Shown: one piece after another, positions 1 to 8,114 of the stretch
How the letters are laid out: each line of letters begins with the position of its first letter
Position numbering within the stretch: the first letter of the stretch is position 1
Assembly: GCA_015075185.1 (NCBI GenBank)
Contig: JABTUW010000004.1
Location: 310,001 to 374,000 of the forward strand
Length of the DNA stretch: 64,000 nucleotides
Direction of reading: 5' to 3'
DNA from: Anaerolineales bacterium
GTDB lineage: Bacteria; Chloroflexota; Anaerolineae; 4572-78; J111
Program-made: the position numbers and the translations under genes
The notes under the pieces: generated by a model
Seen by the model: only the letters and a program-made list of their open reading frames with translations
Told to the model about the DNA's origin: nothing
Databases searched by the model: none

Positions 1-177
1 CTGGAACTGGTCCGCCTGACCATTCCCCGCCGGGTTTACACTCAAGCCCACATGGATGTTACCGCCGAGGCCGTCAAGGCTGTCTACGAGGCCCGCGAGC
101 AGACTCGCGGCCTGCGCATGGTCTACGAACCCAAATATCTGCGCTTTTTCCAGGCCCGCTTTGAGCCGATTGAATGA
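1..177 (+). CDS. tryptophanase / tyrosine phenol-lyase, C-terminal end (partial)
   Basis: The open frame runs in from the left edge and ends in TGA, giving 58 residues. The sequence contains LTIPRRVYTQAHMD and, near the end, GLRMVYEPKYLRFFQARF, both typical of the extreme C-terminus of the PLP-dependent beta-eliminating lyases (tryptophanase and tyrosine phenol-lyase). These enzymes release indole or phenol, pyruvate and ammonia in the cytoplasm. The PLP lysine lies outside the window, so the substrate cannot be decided. A strong terminator follows at 237-272. Confidence 0.85.
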   Translation: MELVRLTIPRRVYTQAHMDVTAEAVKAVYEAREQTRGLRMVYEPKYLRFFQARFEPIE

Positions 178-236
178 AACATGGAACGCGTTTTTTTAAT
201 GCGGGAATGAGGCTCTGCTCCAGAAATAGAGCTGGC

Positions 237-272
237 GAGGAGTCCAAAGTCCACTTTGGACTCCTCGTTTTT
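237..272 (+). terminator. rho-independent terminator after the lyase gene
   Basis: The arms GAGGAGTCCAAAGT (237-250) and ACTTTGGACTCCTC (253-266) are perfectly complementary and are followed by a run of Ts at 268-272. The position, 60 bases after the lyase stop codon, fits a terminator. It shares the long perfect-palindrome style of other intergenic elements in this window. Confidence 0.85.
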
Positions 273-285
273 ATTGCCTAATCTG

Positions 286-294
286 TGGTATAAT
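286..294 (+). promoter_or_regulatory. extended -10 promoter for the NUDIX gene
   Basis: TGGTATAAT (286-294) is a perfect extended -10 element about 40 bases upstream of the NUDIX start codon and just after the preceding terminator. No good -35 hexamer is visible, which is usual for extended -10 promoters. Confidence 0.55.
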
Positions 295-334
295 ATTCAC
301 CTTACAGATGCGGTAACTTCTTTCAGGGAAAAAT

Positions 335-832
335 ATGGCGACCTCAACAAAAAACTCTCACTGCTCCTACTGCGGCCACCGCTTTGGCGAGGCTCAACCC
401 TGGCCGCGCACGTGCGCCAACTGCGGCCATGTCACCTTCCTCAATCCGACGCCGGTAGCCGTGGTTTTGCTGCCGGTAGATGAGGGGCTGTTGGTCATTC
501 GGCGGGGGATTCCGCCTCAGCAGGGCCGGTTAGCTCTGCCGGGAGGCTTCATTGATTTTGGCGAGACCTGGCAGGAGGCCGGTGCGCGCGAACTTTTTGA
601 GGAAGCGGGCCTGACGATTGACCCCCAGGAAATCCGCGAGTTTGCGGTGCGCAGCGTGCCCGAAGGATTGATTATGATTTTTGGCCTGGCCCAACCCCGT
701 CGCGCCGCAAGTCTGCCGCCTTTTGTCTCGTGTGAAGAGGCTATAGAACGGTTGGTCATCAATGAACCAGTAGAACTGGCTTTTCCCACTCACACGGAGG
801 CTATGAGACTGTTCTTTCAAAACGGTCAATAG
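335..832 (+). CDS. NUDIX hydrolase with N-terminal zinc ribbon
   Basis: The 165-residue protein has two CxxC pairs (Cys10/13 and Cys27/30) forming a zinc ribbon, then a complete Nudix box at residues 71-93 (G-x5-E-x7-RE-x2-EE-x-G-L) that binds the catalytic metal. Such proteins hydrolyse nucleoside diphosphates linked to another group (ADP-ribose, NADH, nucleotide sugars). The zinc ribbon recalls NudC, but the protein is shorter and the NudC SQPWPFP motif is missing, so the substrate is open. It has its own extended -10 promoter, and a TPR gene follows after 51 bases. Confidence 0.88.
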   Translation: MATSTKNSHCSYCGHRFGEAQPWPRTCANCGHVTFLNPTPVAVVLLPVDEGLLVIRRGIPPQQGRLALPGGFIDFGETWQEAGARELFEEAGLTIDPQEIREFAVRSVPEGLIMIFGLAQPRRAASLPPFVSCEEAIERLVINEPVELAFPTHTEAMRLFFQNGQ

Positions 833-883
833 GCCAGGGACAATTCATTTCAGAAGAGCGTTGCCCCTGGAGGGTACATCCCA

Positions 884-1441
884 ATGAAAAAATCTTCCCG
901 GAAAAAACAAGCCCCTGGCCAGAGTGAACAGGCCAAGCGCCGTTTTTTTGACTTGCTGCACCAGGGAACGGAGGCGCTGCACCAGGGGGATGTGGCCAAA
1001 GCCACTCGCTTTTTGGAACGGGCGCACCAGTTGGACCCCGACAATCACAACGCCACGCTCAACCTGGGGGGGGTCTACATCCTCTCCAAAAAGTTTACCC
1101 AGGCTGTGGCCCTCCTGGAGCCGTTGAGTGAGCGTGACCCCAACAACCCGATGGTCTGGACCAACCTGGGCGCGGCTTACCTGGGCAACCCGATTTTAGC
1201 CAGAGAGGCCGAGCAACTCCGGGCTATTGCCGCTTTTGAGCGGGCCATCGAATTGAACCCGGCCGCGCCGAATGTGGCTTACAATCTGGGGCTGGTTCAT
1301 CTGGACCGCCAGGACAACGAGCGGGCGCTGCACTGGTTTCAGCGAGCCGTCCAGGCTAACCCAAATGATCGGGATGCCCGGCGCTTTGTAGAGCAGTTAG
1401 CGGGGGAAACAAAAGACAAAAGGGAGGAGTCTTCAACTTAA
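884..1441 (+). CDS. TPR-repeat protein
   Basis: The protein has 185 residues and no signal peptide. The N-terminus is very basic (KKSSRKKQ). From about residue 35 to 170 there are tetratricopeptide repeats with the usual small/large residue spacing (for example AIAAFERAIELNP and ALHWFQRAVQANP). TPRs form helical scaffolds for protein binding; nothing points to a partner. It lies 51 bases downstream of the NUDIX gene and is probably cotranscribed with it. Its stop codon sits in a hairpin that also serves the opposing gene. Confidence 0.85.
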   Translation: MKKSSRKKQAPGQSEQAKRRFFDLLHQGTEALHQGDVAKATRFLERAHQLDPDNHNATLNLGGVYILSKKFTQAVALLEPLSERDPNNPMVWTNLGAAYLGNPILAREAEQLRAIAAFERAIELNPAAPNVAYNLGLVHLDRQDNERALHWFQRAVQANPNDRDARRFVEQLAGETKDKREESST

Positions 1442-1449
1442 CTCCTCCC
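1411..1449 (-). terminator. terminator of the homocysteine methyltransferase gene
   Basis: GGGAGGAGT (1422-1430) and ACTCCTCCC (1441-1449) form a 9-bp stem. Read on the minus strand, the stem is followed by a T-rich stretch (complement of 1411-1421), which makes it a good terminator for the convergent minus-strand gene. It overlaps the stop codon of the TPR gene. Confidence 0.65.
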
Positions 1450-1509
1450 CCTTCACTTGCCTCTGTCAAATCCTCGACGTGAGGTGGGTAAAAATCAAAA
1501 GTATCGAAC

Positions 1510-2496
1510 CTAAGCCCGTTCCCGGCGGCGGGCGTTGTGCCGCTCTCGCCGGCCGGCTGGGTCGCCGTTTACGCCGGCGATTGCGTTTTCAGCCAGCAAT
1601 TCGTCCGCAGCCGGCAGCTCAAAATCCTTGAGTGCCGCTTTGATCGCGGTAATGTGACTGGGAGTGCTGCCGCAGCAGCCGCCCAGCATTTTGACCCCCT
1701 GCGCCCCAAATTTCAAGGCATAGTCGGCCATAATCTCCGGGGTTACATCGTAAACTGCCTCCATCGCGCCTTCCATATGCGGCAAACCGGCGTTGGGCTT
1801 GGCGACGAGCGTCGCCTCCGGCAAGGCCCGGCGCATGGCCGTCATCGCTACCAGGTTCTCTTCCAGTGTCCGGCCACAGTTGACCCCCACGGCCAGGACA
1901 TCCATACTCCACAACTCCCGCGCCGCCTCTTCCGGGCGAACACCCATCATCGTCCGGCCGTGCATATCGAAGCTCATCGTTACCGTGACCGGCAGCTTTG
2001 TGGCTTGATGCGCCCCTTCAATGGCTGCTTTGGCCTCGCGCAGGTCGCTCATAGTCTCTACATGGATGCCATCTGCGCCGCCTTCGGCCAGGCCGGCGGC
2101 CTGCTCGGCAAAATACTCGACCGCTTTTTCGTAGGTCAGTTCGCCCATTGGCTCCATCAGCAGTCCGGTTGGCCCCATCGAACCCAGCACCAGTGCTTTA
2201 TCCCCGGCCACTTCACGAGCCAGCGCGGCGGCGGCCACGTTAATCTGGTGGGTCAGATGGCCGCTGCCTTCCATATCCAGGCGCGGGCGCGTCCCGCCGA
2301 AGGAGTTGGTCAGAATGGCATCAGCGCCGGCATCAAGATAAGCTTGATAGTGCTTTTTAACGGCTGTGGGATTTTCCAGATTCCATAATTCGGGAGCCAT
2401 GCCTGCCGGCAGTCCCATTTGTTGCAGTTGTGTGCCGGTCGCCCCATCCAGGATGATGACCCCCGGCTCAGCCAACTTTTGTCTTAGATCAGGCAT
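1510..2496 (-). CDS. homocysteine S-methyltransferase family protein (MetH N-terminal/BHMT type)
   Basis: The 328-residue TIM-barrel protein begins with the family motif ILDGATGTQLQ (15-25). It carries the zinc-binding cysteines: Cys207 in GVNCGRT and the pair Cys274/Cys275 in GGCCGST. The zinc activates the homocysteine thiol for methylation. The length matches a stand-alone homocysteine-binding module, with no folate, corrinoid or SAM-binding part attached. Separate pterin-binding and corrinoid proteins are encoded at 22844-23710, 10126-10761 and 50852-51520, so a split MetH is possible; a betaine- or methylmethionine-type donor is the alternative. GGGAAGGG lies just before the ATG. Confidence 0.85.
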   Translation of the reverse strand: MPDLRQKLAEPGVIILDGATGTQLQQMGLPAGMAPELWNLENPTAVKKHYQAYLDAGADAILTNSFGGTRPRLDMEGSGHLTHQINVAAAALAREVAGDKALVLGSMGPTGLLMEPMGELTYEKAVEYFAEQAAGLAEGGADGIHVETMSDLREAKAAIEGAHQATKLPVTVTMSFDMHGRTMMGVRPEEAARELWSMDVLAVGVNCGRTLEENLVAMTAMRRALPEATLVAKPNAGLPHMEGAMEAVYDVTPEIMADYALKFGAQGVKMLGGCCGSTPSHITAIKAALKDFELPAADELLAENAIAGVNGDPAGRRERHNARRRERA

Positions 2497-2807
2497 TTTA
2501 CCCTTCCCAATTAAAAGTAGACAATTAACTGTTGGTCATTGACCATTCTTTTGTCATCTTACTGTCAATCCGGTCAAATAGCAAATTACTTCTACCGAAG
2601 GCGCTACCCAAATTTTAGATAGTTTTGTAGGACAAGTTGCCCGCTTCGCGTGTTCTACACTGCCATAAAATTGGGACGTGTCCTCTGCCGAGGGGTGTCT
2701 CAAATTTAGGGGGCCTGTGCCTGCGGCAAGCTGCCGCCTGGCCTTACTTGTGCTTAGCGGCGGGGTGAAGTACAATCGAAATCCATTTGGCGGGTCAGGA
2801 GCAGCGA
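2497..2807. other. intergenic region with hairpins between divergent genes
   Basis: About 310 bases separate the minus-strand methyltransferase from the plus-strand HAD gene. I find no convincing gene. It contains a degenerate palindrome around 2627-2660 (TGTAGGACAAG ... GTTCTACA), resembling the perfect palindrome at 51619-51646, and a GC hairpin with arms GCGGCA/TGCCGC at 2723-2737. Both gene starts must have promoters here, but no clear -35/-10 pair stands out. Confidence 0.5.
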
Positions 2808-3539
2808 TTGATTAAGGGGATTATCTTTGATTTGGGCAGCACTCTGCTGCAGTTTACCGGCGATGGGACGGCTGTCGAGCGTGAAGGCGCCGAGGCTATG
2901 GCCGATTGGTATCTGAAAAAGAAACATATTAAGCTGGACGGGCCGGCCCTGGTCGAGGCTTTTTTGACTGAACGTACCGCCGGGCGCATGCTGGCCCTGG
3001 AAACTCAAACCGAGGTGACGGCGCAGCAGAGTTTAAGCGAGGCCCTCAAAAAGATTGACGCTCCCGCCACAGCGGGGGCGCTGATCGAAGCGGCGATAAA
3101 GATTTACTTTACTCCCGAAGAGGCCGCCTGGGTGGCCTACCCCGATGCTGCCGAAACCCTCAAGTTGCTTAAAAATCGCAGTTACCGGCTCGGTCTGTAC
3201 TCCAACGCCACCGACGATAAATTGATTCAACGCCTGGTGAATCAAGGCGGCTTGCGCCCCTGGCTGTCGCCGACGTTCAGCTCAGCGGGCTGGGGCTGGC
3301 GCAAACCCAGGCCGGAACCGTTTGAGCTGATCGCCGGGCGCTGGGTGTTATCGCCCGCCGAAGTGGTCGTGGTCGGGGATACTTTGAGCGCCGATATTTT
3401 GGGGGCGCAAAATGCCGGGATGCCTGGTATTCTCGTCACGATGAATGAGTCACCCTTTAACAGCCAGCATCCGCACATTCAACCCACTGCCGCTGCTGAA
3501 ACATTGTCAGCCCTGCCGGAGATTGTGGCTCAGCTATGA
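2808..3539 (+). CDS. HAD-superfamily hydrolase
   Basis: HAD motifs are present in order: FDLGST (motif I, with Gly in place of the second Asp as in many HADs), YSNATDD (motif II), the lysine in WRKPRPEPF (motif III) and VVVGDTLSADI (motif IV). An alpha-helical cap lies between motifs I and II. These enzymes are cytoplasmic phosphatases; the substrate is unknown. I chose the TTG at 2808 because AGGAG sits six bases upstream. The same frame is open from a TTG at 2787, but without a ribosome site. The stop codon overlaps the ATG of the next gene, so it heads a four-gene operon. Confidence 0.82.
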   Translation: MIKGIIFDLGSTLLQFTGDGTAVEREGAEAMADWYLKKKHIKLDGPALVEAFLTERTAGRMLALETQTEVTAQQSLSEALKKIDAPATAGALIEAAIKIYFTPEEAAWVAYPDAAETLKLLKNRSYRLGLYSNATDDKLIQRLVNQGGLRPWLSPTFSSAGWGWRKPRPEPFELIAGRWVLSPAEVVVVGDTLSADILGAQNAGMPGILVTMNESPFNSQHPHIQPTAAAETLSALPEIVAQL

Positions 3540-3946
3540 CCCATCGCTACACGGTCCGCAAAATAAATTTATTACCCCTGGCCAAGTTTGGTTGTCTCCT
3601 GGGCGGGGTGACCCTGCTGCTGCCCGGCCTTCTTTGCGCCCTGGCTGGCACTCAGGTTATCGGCCTGCTGCATACCTTTTTGGCCGAAACCCAAACCGCC
3701 GAAGTGGACCCCCTGGGCTTGGGCGTGCCAGTCGAGCTTGATTTTATCCACCTGCTCAATCTGAAAGACGTGCAGGCCCTGCTGACCCGCCTGGATGACC
3801 AACGCTGGGTAGTGGCCCTGCTCATCATGTTGATGATGATCCTCGGCGGTGGGCTGTTGGTCGGCTTGACCATCATGATGGTTGGTTGGGGGTACAACTT
3901 GCTGGCCGCGCTAACAGGTGGGTTGGAGGTGGAATTACGCGAGTGA
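3536..3946 (+). CDS. small membrane protein of unknown function
   Basis: The 136-residue protein has a hydrophobic segment at about residues 17-45 and another at about 92-122, with a polar loop between. The N-terminus (TVRKINLLPLAKFGCLLG) loosely resembles the DUF3566 membrane family, but I cannot confirm this. The ATG overlaps the HAD stop codon and the PyrK-like gene starts three bases after its own stop, so the three are translationally coupled. No function can be assigned. Confidence 0.7.
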   Translation: MTHRYTVRKINLLPLAKFGCLLGGVTLLLPGLLCALAGTQVIGLLHTFLAETQTAEVDPLGLGVPVELDFIHLLNLKDVQALLTRLDDQRWVVALLIMLMMILGGGLLVGLTIMMVGWGYNLLAALTGGLEVELRE

Positions 3947-3949
3947 CTC

Positions 3950-4729
3950 ATGATCCAGACCCAAGCCACTGTTGTCGAAAAAGCTACAATTGCCCCGGCC
4001 TGGTGGCGACTTACCCTGACTGCGCCGGAGCTGCCCCCGCCTCTGCCCGGCCAATTTCTGCTGCTCCGCTGCGCTGACCGCTACAGGTGCTACCTGCGCC
4101 GCCCTGTTTTTCCCATTCCGGCCAATCAAAATCATTTCAACCTGCTGCTGCGGCCCGACCCCGACCCTGGGTTGGCCTGGTTGTCGGCTCGCCAGCCTGG
4201 CGATACCCTGGATGTGATGGGTCCGCTAGGGAATGGTTTTCCCCTGCCCAAAAGCGTCCGTCACCTGTTGCTGGTGAGCGATACGCCGGATATCGGCCCG
4301 CTGTTGGGGCAAATGGAGCGGGCGATTGCGGTTGGAGTGGCAGTGACTTTGGCTCTAGGGGCAAGCCGGGTGTCAAGACTATATCCGGTTGCTGCTCTGC
4401 CGCCCGTTGTCGAATTTCAAGCGGCTACCCTTGATGGCTCGTTGGGCTATCGCGGACCGGTTGCCGATTTGTTACCCGACCTGCTGCGTTGGGCTGATCT
4501 AACCTGTGCCGCCGGCTCTCTGACCCTGTACCGCACGCTGCGCCGGCAACTGGAACAGGCTCGGCTGCGGGCAGAAGCCGATTTCTTATATGGTTTGAAC
4601 GCCGAGCCTTTGATGGCCTGTGGGGTGGGTGCCTGCTTGAGCTGTACGGTTAATACGGACACCGGTCCCAGGCTGGCCTGTGTGGATGGGCCGGTTTTTG
4701 ATTTGGTGAAATTAAATCTGGAACTTTAA
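3950..4729 (+). CDS. PyrK-like FAD/[2Fe-2S] electron-transfer subunit
   Basis: The 259-residue protein has a ferredoxin-reductase-like FAD domain followed by a C-terminal iron-sulfur site, Cys224-x4-Cys229-x2-Cys232-x11-Cys244 (CGVGACLSC ... LAC). This is the pattern of PyrK, which passes electrons between class 1B dihydroorotate dehydrogenase and NAD. The PyrD-like gene follows four bases downstream, the usual pyrK-pyrD order. Its partner lacks key catalytic residues, so the redox partner role looks right but the substrate is uncertain. Confidence 0.85.
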   Translation: MIQTQATVVEKATIAPAWWRLTLTAPELPPPLPGQFLLLRCADRYRCYLRRPVFPIPANQNHFNLLLRPDPDPGLAWLSARQPGDTLDVMGPLGNGFPLPKSVRHLLLVSDTPDIGPLLGQMERAIAVGVAVTLALGASRVSRLYPVAALPPVVEFQAATLDGSLGYRGPVADLLPDLLRWADLTCAAGSLTLYRTLRRQLEQARLRAEADFLYGLNAEPLMACGVGACLSCTVNTDTGPRLACVDGPVFDLVKLNLEL

Positions 4730-4733
4730 ACAG

Positions 4734-5564
4734 ATGATCGAACTGGCTCCCCAGCACAAAATTGGCCTGAGTGTGGCTAACCCGGTGATGATTGCCTCTG
4801 GCTGCGGCGGCTACGGGCAGGCCTATCACCATCTGCTTGATCTCTCGGTTTTTGGCGCAATGGTCACTAATCCCATCACCCTTCGCCCCAGGCACGGGGC
4901 GAACCAGCCTCGTTTGGTCGAAGTGGCGAGCGGCTTTATCCTGAATACAGGGGAACAAAATCCGGGGGTCAAAAAGGTCATCCAGCAGCATCAAAAAAGC
5001 TGGGCACATCTTACTACTTCGGTGATTGTCCATCTGCCGGCAGACGATGCCGATGATTTGCTGCGCACGGCTCGCGCCCTGGGCCATTTGGAAACGCCTC
5101 AAGGCCAAAATTTATTGGCAGCCATCGAGCTGGGGCTGCCGCACTATGCGCGTCCCCACGATATTGCACGCTGGGTCCGCGCTGTCCGCGAGGGGAGTCC
5201 CCTGCCTTTACTGGTCAAATTGCCGCTAGGCGCTCTGCTGGAAATGGTTGAGGCGGCGGCTGATGCCTATGCCGACGCCCTGGTTATCGGCTCGCCGCCG
5301 CTGGGAGCCGCCCAGGTCACCTCTGATGGCCCGATTGTGACCGGCTATTTGTATGGTCCTGTCTTGCACAGTCTGGCCTTACGCGATCTGCAAATGGTCA
5401 AAAGCTGGATCGATTTACCGCTCATTGCCGGCGGCGGCATTCACTCCCTGGCCGATGCGCAAGCCTTTTTGGCTGCCGGAGCGGTCGCCGTGCAGCTTGA
5501 CAGTCTGCTTTTCATCGAGCCAAAAGAGGCCGAGGCCATTGCCAAAAGCCTTGGATTTCAATAA
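4734..5564 (+). CDS. PyrD-like (dihydroorotate dehydrogenase family) protein, divergent active site
   Basis: The 276-residue FMN TIM-barrel protein matches class 1B PyrD in length and in several blocks: NPVMIASGCGG near the N-terminus, LNTGEQNPGV, VKLPLGA, and the phosphate-binding end IAGGGIHSLADAQAFLAAGA. Two hallmark positions differ. The usual VTKTIT lysine region reads VTNPIT, and the catalytic-cysteine block (N-I-S-C-P-N in PyrDB) reads ELGLPHYARP with no cysteine. The gene is in an operon with a PyrK-like subunit. It is either a dihydroorotate dehydrogenase with an altered base or a flavin oxidoreductase for another substrate. Confidence 0.75.
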   Translation: MIELAPQHKIGLSVANPVMIASGCGGYGQAYHHLLDLSVFGAMVTNPITLRPRHGANQPRLVEVASGFILNTGEQNPGVKKVIQQHQKSWAHLTTSVIVHLPADDADDLLRTARALGHLETPQGQNLLAAIELGLPHYARPHDIARWVRAVREGSPLPLLVKLPLGALLEMVEAAADAYADALVIGSPPLGAAQVTSDGPIVTGYLYGPVLHSLALRDLQMVKSWIDLPLIAGGGIHSLADAQAFLAAGAVAVQLDSLLFIEPKEAEAIAKSLGFQ

Positions 5565-5612
5565 TATTAAGTCAGGCCAATACTTTTTCAAATAACCTGA
5601 ATCGAATTAGCT

Positions 5613-5731
5613 CGAAAATCACCCTTCGATACGGGCTAACGCCCTACTCAGGATGATTTTCGGCTCGTTATCGCATCCTGAGTAGCCTTGAACGTAGTGA
5701 AAGGCGTATCGAAGGATGCGATTTTGACTCA
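5613..5731. repeat. palindromic intergenic repeat between convergent genes
   Basis: Nested inverted repeats fill the gap between two convergent genes. CGAAAATCA (5613-5621) pairs with TGATTTTCG (5654-5662). CCTACTCAGGATG pairs with CATCCTGAGTAG, and CCTTCGATACG pairs with CGTATCGAAGG. It has the look of a REP or MITE-like element and could terminate transcription from both sides. Confidence 0.65.
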
Positions 5732-5758
5732 GCGTGATACTTTCAATTTATTCTGAAA

Positions 5759-6982
5759 TCATCCCTGGGAGAGTAAAGAACGCAGCTTGACCGATTCATC
5801 TACCAGGTTTTTTACCTCAACCGGGGTCTTGGCCTGGATGAGCGGCATGGTCAGCCGTAAATCTTTGGGCCGGTTGATCGCCACGGCGGCAATGATGCGT
5901 TGATCCCGAAGATAAAAGCCAACAAAGTTTCGTTGCTCTAAACTACCCCGGACCACAAATTGGTCCCACTCCCCGTGAAAGCCAGCGTACTGAATATTAT
6001 AGTCATATTGATCGGACCAGAACCAGTGGACCTCGGTGTAGGGCTGCTGTTTGCCCAGCATATTGCGGGCGGCGGCTTGACCCTGCGAGATGGCGTTTTG
6101 ATAGTGCTCAACGCGGATGTGCCGCCCGACGAGAGGGTGATAGTGCCGGGCCACATCCCCGGCCGCGTAAATACCTTCAATATTGGTTTGACAATACTCG
6201 TCAACCACAATGCCATTATCCAGCTTGATGCCGGTTCCGGCGACGACCTCAGTCACCGGCTCAACGCCAACCCCGACCACCACAAAATCGCACTCAAGCT
6301 GCCGGCCGCTCCGGGTGATAACCCGCCGCACCTGGTTATCGCCCTCAAACCCGGTCACTAATTCGTCAAAATACATCTGCACCCCATGCTCGCGGTGGAA
6401 ACTCTCAAAAACGCGCCCCATCTCTTCGCCCAAAATGTGAGCCAGGGGCATTTTTAAAGGCTCAACCACTGCCACCTCGACGTCCCGTTGGCGGAGGGTC
6501 GCCGCGACCTCGGAGCCGATAAAGCCCATGCCCGCCAGGACCACTTTTCGTCCGGCGACACCTTCTTTACGAATGACATCCGCATCAGCCACATCGCGCA
6601 GACTGTAAATACCGGGGAGATCAGCCCCCGGCACGACCAGGCTGCGGTTGCGGACCCCGCTGGCAATCAAGACTTTGTCATAAGGGATACGCTCTCCGTT
6701 TTCAAGTTCGACCACCTTTGCCTGGGGATCAACCCGCCTGGCCCGCACCCCCAAGCGAGTTTCGATGTTCTGTTCAGCGTAGTAAGCAAGCGGCCTGAGG
6801 GTGATCTCTGCCAGCGACTTCTCGCCCTGTAAATATTTCTTTGACAGCGGGGGGCGTTCATAAGGCGGGTGCGGTTCCGCCCCGATGAGTATAACTTTGC
6901 CGGTAAAACCCTCCTCGCGCAAGGTGAGGGCGGCCACGCCTCCGGCCAGGTTAGCCCCAACGATAACCATTGCTTGTGACAT
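5759..6982 (-). CDS. FAD-dependent ferredoxin/rubredoxin reductase-like NAD(P)H oxidoreductase
   Basis: The 407-residue protein has an N-terminal FAD-binding fold (VIVGANLAGGVAAL), the flavin motif PPYERPPLSK, a second dinucleotide fold for NAD(P)H (LAGMGFIGSEVAATLR) and the FAD-ribityl motif YAAGDVARH. It ends with a Reductase_C-type domain. It belongs to the putidaredoxin/rubredoxin reductase family, which moves electrons from NAD(P)H to small iron-sulfur proteins and lacks a redox-active disulfide. It is the last gene on the minus strand after two alcohol dehydrogenases. It might supply electrons to the [2Fe-2S] activator at 20548-22137, but that is inference. Confidence 0.85.
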   Translation of the reverse strand: MSQAMVIVGANLAGGVAALTLREEGFTGKVILIGAEPHPPYERPPLSKKYLQGEKSLAEITLRPLAYYAEQNIETRLGVRARRVDPQAKVVELENGERIPYDKVLIASGVRNRSLVVPGADLPGIYSLRDVADADVIRKEGVAGRKVVLAGMGFIGSEVAATLRQRDVEVAVVEPLKMPLAHILGEEMGRVFESFHREHGVQMYFDELVTGFEGDNQVRRVITRSGRQLECDFVVVGVGVEPVTEVVAGTGIKLDNGIVVDEYCQTNIEGIYAAGDVARHYHPLVGRHIRVEHYQNAISQGQAAARNMLGKQQPYTEVHWFWSDQYDYNIQYAGFHGEWDQFVVRGSLEQRNFVGFYLRDQRIIAAVAINRPKDLRLTMPLIQAKTPVEVKNLVDESVKLRSLLSQG

Positions 6983-7033
6983 TCAGCCTAATCCTTTCTG
7001 AGCCGGTTATGGAGACGACAAAGCGCCTTCTGT

Positions 7034-8104
7034 TTAGGGTTTTACTACCACTTTAAGGGCGCCCCCTCGTCGCTCTATGACCGTTTCAAAGGCGGTATGA
7101 ATTTGAGCGAGGGGAAACGTGTGGGTCACCAACGGAGCAATGTCTATCGTCCCTCGGCTCAGCAGGGCCAAAGCCTGGGCCAGCGAGCGCTCCCCCTCGG
7201 CCTTGGACCCGGCGACGGTAATATTCCACTGGACAATTTTGTTAACGTTCAAGGGGGCCGGTTCTTTGTAAATACCAACCAGGGCCAGGCGACCGTTCTT
7301 TTTGGTGTACTCCACGGCGGCTACGGCAGCCTGGGTGGTTCCGGCGCACTCTAGAACCGCATCGGCCCCAACTCCGTTGGTTAAGGCCATAACCCGCTCC
7401 ACCACATCCACTTCTTTGATGTTGATCCCGATATCTGCGCCCAGCCTGTGCCCCATTTCCAGGCGTTCGGGCCGCGTGCCGGCCAGGATAATTGTCCCCG
7501 CTCCCATCAGCCGGGCCATCACCACCGCCATCAAGCCAATCGCACCCGGTCCGGAAACTACCACCGTTTCCCCGGCCTGAATGCCGCCAATCCGCCGGAT
7601 GCCATACAGCGAAGTGGCGGCGGTAGTGATCAGCGTAGACACGTCAATGGGCATATCATCCGGGATTCTGTAGACGGAATTAACATGATTGACGGCATAC
7701 TCGGCATAACCCCCATTGAAGCTAAAGCCATAATGCCGGTGCCCCTTGGCGATATTGCCGTAATTCAGGCAGGTATTGTAAAGACCGTCGCGGCAGTTAG
7801 CGCACACCCCGCAGCCTTTATGGGGTTCCACCGCCACCCGGTCGCCGGTGGCAAATTCGGTGACGCCCTGGCCCAGGGCGGCGATGGTTCCGGCATACTC
7901 GTGGCCAAAGATAAATTCGCCGTAAGGCGGGTGGTTGGGCCAGCCATGGGCCAAAATCTTGGGGTCGGTGCCGCAAATGGCGCAGGCTTCTACCTTGATG
8001 ATCACTTCGCCGGCCCCAGGCTCCGGCACGGGATAATCGTTGACCAGCCGCATATCGCCTTCGCCAAAAAGGACGGCAGCTTTCATTGTTTTGGGAAGTG
8101 ACAT
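7034..8104 (-). CDS. zinc-dependent alcohol/polyol dehydrogenase
   Basis: The 356-residue medium-chain dehydrogenase has catalytic zinc ligands in CAICGTD and GHEYAG, a four-cysteine structural zinc loop (CGVCANCRDGLYNTC), and an NAD-binding fold around VVSGPGAIGLMAV. It resembles sorbitol, threonine and sugar-alcohol dehydrogenases. It oxidises a secondary alcohol with NAD(P) in the cytoplasm. It lies 10 bases from a second, non-identical zinc dehydrogenase in a run of genes that continues to the corrinoid and ABC genes, so a carbohydrate-derived alcohol is a likely substrate. Confidence 0.87.
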   Translation of the reverse strand: MSLPKTMKAAVLFGEGDMRLVNDYPVPEPGAGEVIIKVEACAICGTDPKILAHGWPNHPPYGEFIFGHEYAGTIAALGQGVTEFATGDRVAVEPHKGCGVCANCRDGLYNTCLNYGNIAKGHRHYGFSFNGGYAEYAVNHVNSVYRIPDDMPIDVSTLITTAATSLYGIRRIGGIQAGETVVVSGPGAIGLMAVVMARLMGAGTIILAGTRPERLEMGHRLGADIGINIKEVDVVERVMALTNGVGADAVLECAGTTQAAVAAVEYTKKNGRLALVGIYKEPAPLNVNKIVQWNITVAGSKAEGERSLAQALALLSRGTIDIAPLVTHTFPLAQIHTAFETVIERRGGALKVVVKP

Positions 8105-8114
8105 TGATTGCCTC

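Noticed and set aside
256..483. A 75-residue open frame overlapping the start of the NUDIX gene
   Set aside because: It overlaps the promoter and the NUDIX gene in another frame and has no supporting features.
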